This document shows positions 39,156 to 47,930 of a DNA stretch of 49,671 nt, in pieces. Origin of the DNA: Candidatus Bathyarchaeota archaeon (GTDB lineage: Archaea > Thermoproteota > Bathyarchaeia > Bathyarchaeales > Bathycorpusculaceae); the NCBI GenBank assembly GCA_003141855.1, contig PLNS01000026.1, forward strand, positions 61,754 to 111,424, given 5' to 3'. A program made the position numbers and the translations under genes. The notes under the pieces are model-generated. The model had not been told where the DNA came from, ran no database searches, and saw nothing but the letters and a program-made list of their open reading frames with translations. Numbering within the stretch: position 1 is the stretch's first letter; each line of letters begins with the position of its first letter.

Positions 39156-39548
39156 CTATGGTTTCCCTTCTCTTGTCGCAAGCAGATTTTCAAGTCTGCC
39201 TCTGCCCGAGTTTATCCGCTCAGCCACTTGACTGAACTGCTGTTGGGCTACGTGCATGGTTTTCTCCAGCTCGTCTAAGCGTTCTTTGAGGGTGGCTTTT
39301 GCTTCTGGGAGGGTTTTCTCGACTGATACGCCTGCGCCCATACCTATGATTACTTTGTTTGGGTCTGCAAGCTTCACTTTAACGTAAGAGCTTCCGCCGA
39401 TTGGAACGAGTAATTCAGAGTTTTCTTTTTCTTTTTCAATGCCGTCGAGTGTCATGTTGGCGTAGTTTATGTCGGTGAGGGCTGCGTTTACCATGTTTAT
39501 GCGTTGCTGTAGGGCTTCTGCGGTTTGTTCTAGGTAACGCATTTCCAT
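39156..39548 (-). CDS. pfdA: Prefoldin alpha subunit
   Basis: Prefoldin is a hexameric chaperone (two alpha, four beta) that holds unfolded proteins in a basket of coiled coils. Both coiled-coil arms are visible: MRYLEQTAEALQQRINMVNA at the start and LEKTMHVAQQQFSQVAERIN at the end, with the beta-hairpin region (LLVPIGGSSYVKVKLADPNK) between. From the ATG the product is 130 aa and lacks most of the usual first helix. The frame stays open upstream for 16 codons (THRDKAEEELRRLS), which look like that missing part but offer only an ATA (39596) as start. The true start may be non-standard. Confidence 0.9.
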   Translation of the reverse strand: MEMRYLEQTAEALQQRINMVNAALTDINYANMTLDGIEKEKENSELLVPIGGSSYVKVKLADPNKVIIGMGAGVSVEKTLPEAKATLKERLDELEKTMHVAQQQFSQVAERINSGRGRLENLLATREGKP

Positions 39549-39592
39549 GCTGAGTCTGCGGAGTTCTTCTTCAGCTTTGTCTCTATGCGTGC

Positions 39593-39820
39593 TTATTCCC
39601 CGCTAACTATTTTCTTTAAGATGGGGTTCTCGATTTGGTCTGCAGAAATTTCTTCTGAACTTATGATTTTGATGTGGTGTCTTTTTACGCGGTGTTTACT
39701 GCCTATTTCACAGTAAACTTTTTCCACTGCATGTGCGCTTTTGTCAGCTAAAATTTCTTTAACGAACGCAGTTGCTAGTCTTGGCTTGTTGATTTTGCCG
39801 GTTACTTTGAAAGCTTTCAT
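39593..39820 (-). CDS. 50S ribosomal protein LX (eL20/L18a family)
   Basis: The short archaeal LX form (75 aa): MKAFKVTGKINKPR at the N-terminus and KVYCEIGSKHRVKRHHIKII in the middle. It binds 23S rRNA on the large subunit. The start overlaps the aIF6 stop by 4 nt, so the two are cotranslated, and the prefoldin gene follows with near overlap. Confidence 0.92.
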   Translation of the reverse strand: MKAFKVTGKINKPRLATAFVKEILADKSAHAVEKVYCEIGSKHRVKRHHIKIISSEEISADQIENPILKKIVSGE

Positions 39821-40500
39821 TTCTCTTCTTCCTGCACAACATCCAGTGCGTTCCCGATTATAAACATCTCGGGTCCAGTTGTCATAGAACCAGCAACGGC
39901 TGCGTGGCTATTTGCTAATAGGCCTGTGCCAACGTATGGGACTCCGCAGTTTACTGTGCCTACGTCAACGGGGACTTTGAAGATGTTTTCTAAGATTTTC
40001 CTCTCCTCATCCTTCAGCATTGGGTGTGCTAGGACTCCTTTGTTTGTAGCTACAGCTAAGGAGCCGACGTATGGTAAGCCTGCGATTTCTGTGGGCACTG
40101 CTTCCACGCCTAAGGCTTCAGAGATTTTTTTGATTTCTGTTTCTTTGAATCTTGGGTCAACCACTGCGCCTTTATCGCTGGCTAAAACCAGGTTGCCGTA
40201 AGCGGTTTTTTTGGACTCCATTATGGTGATGTTTCCTTCGAAAACCGTTTTTATCGCTGTTAATTCTTCTTCTCTAATAGCGTTTGAAACCATCATGCCG
40301 TTGGAGTTTGCGCAGACCAATGCACCAGCCAAAACCGAGCCAGAGATGGATGTGTAGGCTAGTTTGACTTTGAGGTAGTCAGCGAACTCTTGGGCTTTTT
40401 GCTGCGGCACAATCCGTGGAATCATTACTATGTTTTCTGTTGCAAGCGAGTACACGCCTATGCTTGCGCTTCCAACTATGCTTGATAAGTAAACGGTCAA
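39817..40500 (-). CDS. Translation initiation factor aIF6
   Basis: aIF6 binds the 50S subunit and prevents joining with 30S until maturation or initiation is ready. The protein shows the five-fold pseudo-repeat of the family (SIVGSASIGVYSLATENIVM; SGSVLAGALVCANSNGMMVS; YGNLVLASDKGAVVDP; YVGSLAVATNKGVLAHP; YVGTGLLANSHAAVAGS). It is complete at 227 aa and starts with TTG. In most archaea eL31 and eL39 lie directly upstream; here the archaellum locus intervenes. Confidence 0.94.
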   Translation of the reverse strand: MTVYLSSIVGSASIGVYSLATENIVMIPRIVPQQKAQEFADYLKVKLAYTSISGSVLAGALVCANSNGMMVSNAIREEELTAIKTVFEGNITIMESKKTAYGNLVLASDKGAVVDPRFKETEIKKISEALGVEAVPTEIAGLPYVGSLAVATNKGVLAHPMLKDEERKILENIFKVPVDVGTVNCGVPYVGTGLLANSHAAVAGSMTTGPEMFIIGNALDVVQEEEK

Positions 40501-40551
40501 AAATTATCGCCTTTTAATGACTTTTACGAACAATACTGTTCTGGGGTCATG

Positions 40552-40670
40552 CATTTAAAGTTCACGGATTTATCAACTCTGTCTGGGGATATGAAGTCAT
40601 GGTTTAACATGATAATGGCTCAAGAAGAAGCCAATACCGACCTACCCCTCTTAGGACTCTATTTTGAATT
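40552..40670 (+). repeat. Dispersed intergenic element, copy B (incomplete)
   Basis: Starts with CATTTAAAG-TTCACGG-ATTTATCAAC, comparable with the TATA-like 5' block of copy A. It continues to AGAAGCCAATACCGACCTAC and CCCTCTTAGGA, then leaves the pattern before the 3' block. Copy C follows immediately in tandem. Confidence 0.45.
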
Positions 40671-40673
40671 CCA

Positions 40674-40760
40674 AACATACTAATAACCAAAGAAAACTCC
40701 AATAGTGACCTATCCCCCTTTAGGTTTCAGCATACAATTTCTAATAGGCTCCTCCAAATA
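40674..40760 (+). repeat. Dispersed intergenic element, copy C
   Basis: ACATACTAAT, AGAAAACTCCA, GACCTATCCCCCTTTAGG, TTTCAGCATAC, TAATAGGCTCCTCCAAATA, in the same order as copy A at 2211-2295. It has no TATA-like block of its own, since copy B precedes it. Confidence 0.6.
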
Positions 40761-40890
40761 GGTTCGTGACCACAACGGCTAACCATCATAAGAAACAATT
40801 CAGAGATAAATCTGGATGTGTTTGAGAATTAAAAAACGCCCACTATAGATATTTCAAACAATGCGTTTTTTTGAATGTTGATTTGAAATT

Positions 40891-40900
40891 CATAAATAAG
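40891..40900 (+). promoter_or_regulatory. TATA-like box of the archaellum operon
   Basis: CATAAATAAG, about 27 bp before the ATG at 40922. At this distance the transcript would be leaderless or nearly so. Confidence 0.5.
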
Positions 40901-40921
40901 ATATAGTTCTCAAGATAACAA

Positions 40922-41716
40922 ATGAGCAAAAAACACCCACATCAGGAGAAAACTTGTTTGCCTACCAACGGGAGCAGTTCAGACGGAAACTTGAACAGCG
41001 AAAGCAAGGAAAAAGTTCGTGTTTTAATCAACGCAAGTGACAAAAACGAGATAAGTGAACTCAGATCTGACGTTGACGAGTTATCCAACGAAGTACTAAC
41101 CGCAGTAGTTGACTTAAAAAAATCCATTGCAGATATTCGATCTTCCGTAAGTGAGATGGAAAATCCATTTAACCTTCTACGGACAGGTTCAGGTGAAAAA
41201 GACGCAGAAAAGCAAAGTGAAAGATTACCTGGAGGAGTCAAATCGCTAATTATAGGAAAACCAGAAGAAAAACCCATTGACGAAAAAGAACTTATTCCAC
41301 AAAAGCCTGAACCCACTCCAATTCCGATTCCCATTCCCATTTCCCAAACAGAAGCCCCAACTAAAGAAAAACCCATCGTAACAGTGCAATCACTAACCCC
41401 TTCGAAATCAATCAGACCGTCAGCATATATAGATTGGATCTGGGACCTTTTGGATGCTGGATTGACTGCAGAAAACATACGTCAACTCGCTACCTTAAGT
41501 GAGTTAATGAATTATTTGCCAACGCGGACCAGTGAGTTAATTTATTCTTTGGCTGTTACAGCAGAAAAAATTAGGTTAATAGGCTTTACCAAGGGCCACT
41601 TGTTGTTATTCTTATACAAGGCAGCTTCAATATCAAAAACTAACATAGATCCAGAAGATATGGCAGCTCTCATCGATTTAACCGAGCAGCAATTGAAGAA
41701 TCCACAAGAGGAGTAG
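40922..41716 (+). CDS. Archaellum accessory protein, ArlD/E-like (264 aa)
   Basis: A charged N-terminal half with a predicted coiled coil (about 40-80; ELRSDVDELSNEVLTAVVDL), a Pro/Ile linker (PTPIPIPIPIS, about 130-142) and a helical C-terminal domain (about 165-255; DWIWDLLDAGLTAENIRQLA). This outline fits the FlaC/D/E (ArlCDE) proteins, which form the cytoplasmic ring linking the motor to chemotaxis signals. Similarity is by layout and position, and the match to one subfamily is not certain. First gene of the operon; arlG follows 13 bp later. Confidence 0.65.
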   Translation: MSKKHPHQEKTCLPTNGSSSDGNLNSESKEKVRVLINASDKNEISELRSDVDELSNEVLTAVVDLKKSIADIRSSVSEMENPFNLLRTGSGEKDAEKQSERLPGGVKSLIIGKPEEKPIDEKELIPQKPEPTPIPIPIPISQTEAPTKEKPIVTVQSLTPSKSIRPSAYIDWIWDLLDAGLTAENIRQLATLSELMNYLPTRTSELIYSLAVTAEKIRLIGFTKGHLLLFLYKAASISKTNIDPEDMAALIDLTEQQLKNPQEE

Positions 41717-41728
41717 AGGCACTAAATA

Positions 41729-42226
41729 ATGGGCTTCTCGTTAACAATAACGCACATAATCATGGTCATAGCCTCTGTAATCCTAGCAAGTTCATTTGTT
41801 GCTTGCGCCTTCTACACTAGCAATATCGTCCAAAACGAGTTTACGCAAGGAGTTAGCAACGCAAAAAACACGATTGGTACCCAATTAGACATAGTTTATG
41901 CCACAGCAAATACGACAAGCCCCTCAGTTTTTGTTATATACGCAAAAAACACGGGTAAACTTCCAATCAACGATTTCACATACTTAGATATTTACGCTGG
42001 CAATTATGGCAAAGCACAACTTTATAGCTATGACCCCGCAGCCGGCCAAGGAAGCGGAAAGTTCAGTGTAACCGACGCTAATGGCGACGGAATATGGGAA
42101 CCACGAGAAACCGCAACCATTTACGCTTATCCAACTAATGCAATCGAAGGCACAGTCTTAGAAGCTAGAATAGTTCCTTCAAATGGAATCGGAAGTGACT
42201 ATCTCTTTTCAGCGCCAACATTTTGA
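41729..42226 (+). CDS. arlG: Archaellum stator protein ArlG (FlaG)
   Basis: N-terminal membrane helix (HIIMVIASVILASSFVACAF, about 9-28) and an extracytoplasmic beta-sandwich with the hallmark SVFVIYAKNTGKLPINDFTY. ArlG caps or links ArlF, which holds the motor to the S-layer. Length 165 aa is normal. The gene ends 9 bp before arlF. Confidence 0.85.
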   Translation: MGFSLTITHIIMVIASVILASSFVACAFYTSNIVQNEFTQGVSNAKNTIGTQLDIVYATANTTSPSVFVIYAKNTGKLPINDFTYLDIYAGNYGKAQLYSYDPAAGQGSGKFSVTDANGDGIWEPRETATIYAYPTNAIEGTVLEARIVPSNGIGSDYLFSAPTF

Positions 42227-42235
42227 GGTGACAAG

Positions 42236-42757
42236 ATGGGTTTTTCCGTGGTATTCGCTTCGTTTATAGTTCTTATAGGCTTTGTAGCCATCTTCTCCAC
42301 AGTTTCCACGGCCTTCTTTACAAGCATGCAGGACATCTCATACGCCGCAAACGATTACATAAGCAATCAAAAAGATAAAATCAATACCCAAATGCAACTA
42401 ACCGTTGATTCAGTAACCCCCATCACATGCGACGTTACCATCAAGAACACTGGATCAAAAACAATCTTCCTTCAAAACTCCGATGGGTACAACTGGAACA
42501 CTATAATCTTATCCTATGGAAGTAGCTCCCAATGGCATTCTTACGCAATCGAAAACTATACAATACTAGAAATCAAAATAACAGGAACCAACACTACCTT
42601 CAACACAGCGACCCATAATTTCATCAACCCAGGCGAACAAGTAAGCATTCGTCTAAATCTTCCTGATGGAGCCCCAATTTCCAACCAAGACGTAGTTTCT
42701 GTTACCTTTGCTTCCTATTACGGTAGTACAGCATCATCTGAGGGCGTGATGGAATAA
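42236..42757 (+). CDS. arlF: Archaellum stator protein ArlF (FlaF)
   Basis: Membrane helix near the N-terminus (VVFASFIVLIGFVAIFSTVS) and a beta-sandwich with CDVTIKNTGSKTIFL, the ArlF signature that binds S-layer protein. A GAGGTGA lies 5 nt before the ATG, and the stop overlaps the arlH start by one base. Confidence 0.87.
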   Translation: MGFSVVFASFIVLIGFVAIFSTVSTAFFTSMQDISYAANDYISNQKDKINTQMQLTVDSVTPITCDVTIKNTGSKTIFLQNSDGYNWNTIILSYGSSSQWHSYAIENYTILEIKITGTNTTFNTATHNFINPGEQVSIRLNLPDGAPISNQDVVSVTFASYYGSTASSEGVME

Positions 42758-43458
42758 TGAGTGTAGTCTGTTTAGGTATTCCAGAATTAGACAGGGACCT
42801 TGGCGGCGGAATACCAACTCCCAGTCTCATATTAATTGAAGGAGGCCACGGCTCAGGAAAAACCGTATTCGTCCAACAAATTGTCTATGCCATGCTCAAA
42901 AATAAATCCCGAGTTTACGTCGTCTCCAGCGAAGCCATGACCAAAGAATACCTTTCAAAGATGGAGTCAGTAAAACTTGACCCTTACAGTTACTATCTTT
43001 ATGGGTATCTTAAAATCTACCCTCTGCATGTTGAAGGCGGAAGATGGAGCAAATCCATGAGCTCTGTCTTCTTGAAGGTAACAGCCAACTTTCTTGAGCA
43101 AAAAAAACAAAACTACGACACTATCGTCATAGACAGCCTAAGTGTTTTAACAATGGATACACCACTCTACGAGTTCCTAACATTCATTACCCGAATAAAA
43201 AACCTAGTTTCAGAAGGAAAAACCGTAGTAATTACTATCCACCCCGAGTTTCTGTCCCAAGAATCAATGATGAAACTCAGAGCAAACTCTGACGCTTATT
43301 TTATACTGGAAAATGCTTGTATTTCAGGAATAGACGTCAAGCTCCTCAAAACCGTTAAGCTTTGGGGTGTAAAAGGTGAAAGAAAGAGCTCTATAACCCT
43401 TGCCATTAACCCGCAAATTGGCTTACGAGTAATGCCTCTCAGCGGAGTGAGACTTTAG
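42757..43458 (+). CDS. arlH: Archaellum KaiC-like ATPase ArlH (FlaH)
   Basis: A RecA/KaiC-fold regulator that binds ATP and docks on the ArlI motor. Walker A is IEGGHGSGKTVFVQQI (about 28-43), and the Walker-B-like strand is DTIVIDSLSVLTMDT. The 233-aa length is normal. The start overlaps the arlF stop (TAATG), and arlI follows 10 bp later. Confidence 0.93.
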   Translation: MSVVCLGIPELDRDLGGGIPTPSLILIEGGHGSGKTVFVQQIVYAMLKNKSRVYVVSSEAMTKEYLSKMESVKLDPYSYYLYGYLKIYPLHVEGGRWSKSMSSVFLKVTANFLEQKKQNYDTIVIDSLSVLTMDTPLYEFLTFITRIKNLVSEGKTVVITIHPEFLSQESMMKLRANSDAYFILENACISGIDVKLLKTVKLWGVKGERKSSITLAINPQIGLRVMPLSGVRL

Positions 43459-43468
43459 GGGTGCAACT

Positions 43469-45136
43469 ATGCCAAGCTCATTACTAAATAAAATCAAACT
43501 GAGAAAAACTTTAAGGGTTGGACCCCTAGAGTCCCAAGAAGAACAAAACCTAGGGTTTTTCGACAGAGAAGTCTGTGAAAACTTAGAAAGTGCAAAACAG
43601 AGACACCCGCACTTAGCCGCCTACTTAAGTAAATTACCTGAGCCACCCAAGTATACGACTGATGTCGAATCAGAACACTTTGATAATCAAGTTAACGTAA
43701 TATACCCATTAGGTTTAGGCATCTACGCTCACATCACAAGAGGCGAAGAAAGCAACAAGTACAATATCGTAGAACCCCCAAAACCAGACCATAAATTATT
43801 AGCTGAGATGGAAGTGGCAGTTGCAAGACTTGTAGAGGGCAAAGAATACGGTGAACAAAAAGCTATGATTTTAGCTTCGCTGTTTAAGCGAGCAATTAAA
43901 GAGAAAATGATAAAAATTCCAAAAGGAACCGACGAAGACATTCTTCTATACCACTTTCTGAGGGAAAAAATTGGCCATGGCTTTTTAGACGGATTCCTGT
44001 CAGACCCTGAACTCGAAGACATAAGCATTCCAGGCGCAGGAAGCGTCTTCGTTTACCATAGAGCATTCGGTAATCTAGAAACAAGCATAGACGTTTCACA
44101 AGAGGCAATCAATGAACTTCTAAGAAACATTGCAGAAAGACACGGAAAAGTCCTAAGCTACACACACCCAATAATTGACATTCATTTAACTGACGGGTCA
44201 AGACTCAACATAGTTTTCGGCGAGGACATAAGCCTCCGAGGAAGCAACTTCACAATAAGAAAGTTTCCTAAAGAACCAATTTCAGTCGCACAATTAATCA
44301 AATGGCACACGCTCTCGGCTGAATTAGCTGCTTACTTATGGATGCTCTTTGAAGTAGGAATCACTGCCTTAGTCTGTGGAGAAACAGCCTCTGGCAAAAC
44401 AACAACTTTGAACGCTCTTACAAGCTTTATCGGTTCTGATTCCAAGATTATCAGCATCGAAGAAACACCAGAAATTAACGTTTTCCACAAAAACTGGATT
44501 AGAGAAGTTACCAGATTGCACACAGGAGTACAGGTCACGATGTTTGACCTGCTAAAAGCAGCCTTAAGACAAAGACCGGATTACATCATCGTAGGCGAGA
44601 TACGAGGCGAAGAAGGCAAGGTAGCTTTTCAAGCCGTTGAAACAGGCCATCCAGTGCTATCAACAATGCACGCTGGCAACCTTGGGCAGCTCTTCCAAAG
44701 GCTCACATCTTACCCAATTGAAGTGCCAAAAAGTCACATCGACGGACTAAACTTAGTTATTTTCCAAGCGAGAATAGAAAGAGGAAATAAATTCATCCGC
44801 AGGTGCACTTCAATCAACGAGGTAATCGGTTACGAACCTGACGGAGGTAGACTAAACTATTTGCCTACTTTCACGTACAATGGAGATTTGGATAACTTCC
44901 GTTTTATGGGCTCTAGCTTTCACTTAGAAAACAGAGTCCTCGCATTTAGAGGCTGGGGAGCAGACAAAATACGGGATATTTATAAGGAAATGCAAGCTAG
45001 GGCTGATATACTAAATTATCTAGCAGATAATTTTCCAGCCCACACTGAAGTCTCTAAGACCATGACAGCTGCCCGAACTGTAGGTATCTGGGAAGTCCAC
45101 CGTAGAGTAAAAGAGATGAAAGTTCCTTGGGTCTGA
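43469..45136 (+). CDS. arlI: Archaellum motor ATPase ArlI (FlaI)
   Basis: The hexameric type IV pilus-family ATPase that drives assembly and rotation. Walker A is CGETASGKTTTLNAL (about 306-320), the Asp box is SIEETPE and EVTRLH, Walker B is RPDYIIVGEIRGEE, and the His box is ETGHPVLSTMHAG. The N-terminal domain is about 230 residues and gives the usual 555-aa size. GGGGTG precedes the ATG. The last 10 nt overlap arlJ. Confidence 0.95.
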   Translation: MPSSLLNKIKLRKTLRVGPLESQEEQNLGFFDREVCENLESAKQRHPHLAAYLSKLPEPPKYTTDVESEHFDNQVNVIYPLGLGIYAHITRGEESNKYNIVEPPKPDHKLLAEMEVAVARLVEGKEYGEQKAMILASLFKRAIKEKMIKIPKGTDEDILLYHFLREKIGHGFLDGFLSDPELEDISIPGAGSVFVYHRAFGNLETSIDVSQEAINELLRNIAERHGKVLSYTHPIIDIHLTDGSRLNIVFGEDISLRGSNFTIRKFPKEPISVAQLIKWHTLSAELAAYLWMLFEVGITALVCGETASGKTTTLNALTSFIGSDSKIISIEETPEINVFHKNWIREVTRLHTGVQVTMFDLLKAALRQRPDYIIVGEIRGEEGKVAFQAVETGHPVLSTMHAGNLGQLFQRLTSYPIEVPKSHIDGLNLVIFQARIERGNKFIRRCTSINEVIGYEPDGGRLNYLPTFTYNGDLDNFRFMGSSFHLENRVLAFRGWGADKIRDIYKEMQARADILNYLADNFPAHTEVSKTMTAARTVGIWEVHRRVKEMKVPWV

Positions 45137-46704
45137 GTAAATCAAGAAAATTAATCGTAGTGTTGACTCCCTCGTTAATTTTCTTAGTTTACTTCATGCT
45201 TAATAAAGAAATAATTGAAGCCATAATCAGTTTGGGCATAGGAATAGCTATTTTGGGCATGTTAAAGTACATGGAAAAGAGAAGCATCAAGTCAAGAATC
45301 GACGAGGCTCTCACAACATTCATTTTTCACATGTACAGTCTATCTCTTGGAGAAACAACACCGTCAGACCTCATAAACACAATTGCAGAGAATCGAGAAT
45401 ATGGATTCTACAGCGAAGTCTTCAAGAAAATCCGTAACTTAGCAAACGACTTCGGTTATGGAGTCACCAATGCAACAGCCCAGATTGCTAAGACAGTTAA
45501 GCCTCCTTTTAAGGACATTCTTGTACGCTTGACAAACACGTTTTCCAGTGTGGAGCCTAAAGGATATTTAGAAATTGAATCCTCAATGATGATGGAAGAG
45601 TATTCGGGATATTATTCAAGAACCGTTAAAACTTTGGAGACTTTAGGCGGTGTATTCACAACCTTCCAGAGCGTCACCGTTTTCATGATTATGACTTTAG
45701 TAATCATGACAGTTTTCATGATTGACCCAAGCGTAATACCGTTAGGCTACATAATCTCGATTTTATCTCTCATACTCATGTATTTCCTTTTTAGATCCTC
45801 AGCACCAACCGAACGAATCGTCTACATTGGAAAATATCCGCCAAAATTATACAAATACATGAAATTGAGCGTTCTGACAATTCTACCAGCATTCGCTGTA
45901 CTCGCTTATTTTACCTATATTAACTTCGGTACACCCTACGCGTTTATTGTGATCGGTGCAGGGGTAACTGTTCCAGGCGTGTTTGGCTACCTATTGGAAA
46001 GACGGGTTGCTCTAATCGACAAGAACTACCCAACCTTCTTGAAGGCTCTAGGTGAGAACATGGCTTCTACTTGTGATTTAAAAACTTCACTTACTTTCAT
46101 TCTTCACATGGAACTTGGACCGTTACGCAATCTTGTTAGCGCAGCTTTGGCAAGGGTAAAATTGGACATTAATCACAGGCAAGCTTTAGAAACGCTTTCT
46201 GAAGAGGCTGCATCCTATAATGTCCATATGAGCAACAAAATACTACTTGATTCTTTAGGCAGGGGGGCTGACGCCCTTATAATTGGCAATGCATTGGGAA
46301 ATAGGGTTGTAAAGTTTCTTGAGCTTAGAAGGATGCGTGATGTGGTTGGTAACAGTTTTCAGATGGTAGTTTTAGTTACTCAGCCTCTGATTGTTGTTCT
46401 CCTCACAGTCTTGGAAGTCTTGGCGGTTTTTATGTCTCAATATATGTCAGGGGTGTCGTTTTTTGGCTTTAACGCTATGCCGATAGCGTTAATTGTAATC
46501 GGTAATGCTGTTCTGGTTTTTGTAATGGCCGTAGTCAACGCTTTGACTGTTAAAGCAGTCTCAGGTGGGTACTGGGGCACTTTTTTCCTAAACCTTGGAA
46601 TCCTGCTTGTCATAAGCGGCGTTGCTTGGATAGCTTCACACTCGTTGGTACAAAGCGCTTTAAATTCAATGCCATCTTTGCAGCTACCCGTACCAACGAC
46701 ATAA
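45127..46704 (+). CDS. arlJ: Archaellum membrane platform protein ArlJ (FlaJ)
   Basis: A polytopic platform on which the filament is built. Two cytoplasmic T2SF/GspF-like domains (about 50-150, 290-420) lie between clusters of membrane helices (starting at about 10, 175-245, 260-300, 415-510). The start is TTG inside the end of arlI (10-nt overlap), so the two are coupled; the frame has no better upstream codon. Complete at 525 aa. Confidence 0.92.
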   Translation: MGLSKSRKLIVVLTPSLIFLVYFMLNKEIIEAIISLGIGIAILGMLKYMEKRSIKSRIDEALTTFIFHMYSLSLGETTPSDLINTIAENREYGFYSEVFKKIRNLANDFGYGVTNATAQIAKTVKPPFKDILVRLTNTFSSVEPKGYLEIESSMMMEEYSGYYSRTVKTLETLGGVFTTFQSVTVFMIMTLVIMTVFMIDPSVIPLGYIISILSLILMYFLFRSSAPTERIVYIGKYPPKLYKYMKLSVLTILPAFAVLAYFTYINFGTPYAFIVIGAGVTVPGVFGYLLERRVALIDKNYPTFLKALGENMASTCDLKTSLTFILHMELGPLRNLVSAALARVKLDINHRQALETLSEEAASYNVHMSNKILLDSLGRGADALIIGNALGNRVVKFLELRRMRDVVGNSFQMVVLVTQPLIVVLLTVLEVLAVFMSQYMSGVSFFGFNAMPIALIVIGNAVLVFVMAVVNALTVKAVSGGYWGTFFLNLGILLVISGVAWIASHSLVQSALNSMPSLQLPVPTT

Positions 46705-46807
46705 GCCAAACTTTTTCGGGTAATTTAACCGTTCGGATATGAGAATGAGGCGTTTAGAATGGAGAATGATGTTGAATTGTGCTTAGGCTTCATCTTATTC
46801 CAAAAGG

Positions 46808-46873
46808 TTTATATTAAATATTAATTCTTAATACTTACTAATAATAAGTAGTAGAAGTATAAGTAGTAGAAGT
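46808..46873 (+). promoter_or_regulatory. Promoter of archaellin 1 with tandem 13-bp repeats
   Basis: A TATA box TTTATATTAA at 46808-46817 is followed by AAGTAGTAGAAGT twice (46846-46858 and 46861-46873), an exact direct repeat with a 2-bp spacer. The repeats fall in the leader of the mRNA, just before GGTGA and the TTG start. They could bind a regulator on DNA or RNA. Confidence 0.55.
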
Positions 46874-46884
46874 GGTGACAGAAA

Positions 46885-47757
46885 TTGAACAGAGAAAAAC
46901 CAAATATAAAATGTCCAAAGTGCGATTACCAATGGCACACTAGATCAAATCTTCAGATGGTAAGTTGTCCTTCATGTAATCAAAAGATTCGAAATTCTGT
47001 ACGAGCACAAATCATGAAGTTTATTCATCAGAAACGAGGCATCGTAGGCTTAGAAACTGCGATAATACTGATAGCTTTCGTAATTATCGCCGCTGCCTTC
47101 AGCTTCATGGTTGTTAACCAAGGGCTCTTCGCTACAGAACGAGGCAAGACAGTAATCCAGCAAGGCCTACAGCAAGCAAGCACACCGCTGATAATAGATG
47201 GAACAATTCTTCTTCGAACTACATCATCAGGGACAGCAGTGGACTACGCGATAATTCCGATAAAGGCCTTCGGATCAAATTTCGTTAACATGGGAAGAAA
47301 CCAAACAAGCGTAATATTGAAGGTCGGCGAGAAAGCTTGGGCAAACGCATACTTGGGCACTCTGCACGTCGGCTATCCGAATGGGACAATTTATAACGCA
47401 ACAAACGTCGTATACGATCCGACAGGGAAGGAATTTGATGACTTCACCGGCTTTCAACTGGCAAATCAAACTATGGATGGAACCCCGTGCAGCCTCTACG
47501 TAAACGAAACTTACAGCACTGGGTACACAAAGGGTCTGACAACCGGAGTAAGCTTAGCTATCTCAAATAGCAACGGAGACGAAGCACTAAACTCAGGAGA
47601 GGAAGGTTACCTCTTAGTGGCGCTCGGCACCGGGGATGAAGCATATGCTAGAGCAACAATAAGCCTTGAACTAAGAGTAGAGAACAGCGCAACAATTTCG
47701 ATAGTATTCACGATACCTGCATCGATGCCCGCAAACAGCTACGTTTCAGTATCTTAA
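46885..47757 (+). CDS. arlB: Archaellin (ArlB) with an N-terminal zinc-ribbon extension (290 aa)
   Basis: From residue 44 on it is an archaellin prepilin: MKFIHQKRG then IVGLETAIILIAFVIIAAAF, with the class III signal cut after Gly52 and the hydrophobic assembly helix, then a glycosylatable beta domain. The preceding 43 residues form a zinc ribbon (Cys10, Cys13, Cys28, Cys31; KCPKC...SCPSC), not known to me in archaellins. The TTG at 46885 has GGTGA 6 nt upstream, while the ATG at 47014 has no such site, so the longer form is favoured. Prepilin peptidase would then release a 52-residue leader with the zinc ribbon in the cytoplasm. Confidence 0.85.
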   Translation: MNREKPNIKCPKCDYQWHTRSNLQMVSCPSCNQKIRNSVRAQIMKFIHQKRGIVGLETAIILIAFVIIAAAFSFMVVNQGLFATERGKTVIQQGLQQASTPLIIDGTILLRTTSSGTAVDYAIIPIKAFGSNFVNMGRNQTSVILKVGEKAWANAYLGTLHVGYPNGTIYNATNVVYDPTGKEFDDFTGFQLANQTMDGTPCSLYVNETYSTGYTKGLTTGVSLAISNSNGDEALNSGEEGYLLVALGTGDEAYARATISLELRVENSATISIVFTIPASMPANSYVSVS

Positions 47758-47882
47758 TCCCAAAATTGGACACTTTAGCGTTACTTCAGTTATAGATACT
47801 GATTAACGCATGCGCTTCCCATTTTTTTTGGTTTATTTCATTCTTAAGGAATTAGAAATCAGTATTGCCAGTTCATAAATCA

Positions 47883-47893
47883 TTTATATAAAA
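47883..47893 (+). promoter_or_regulatory. TATA box of archaellin 2
   Basis: TTTATATAAAA, about 40 bp before the ATG at 47931, with GAGG 8 nt before the start. Archaellin 2 therefore has its own promoter. Confidence 0.6.
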
Positions 47894-47930
47894 ACAGCTT
47901 AAGAAAGGACAACAATAAGAGGAAAAAAAA

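Larger units (their letters stand above)
40501..40921. other. Divergent intergenic region with two partial copies of the dispersed element
   Basis: Between aIF6 (minus) and the archaellum operon (plus). It holds element copies B and C, and at its right end the archaellum promoter. No ORF of note is present. Confidence 0.5.
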
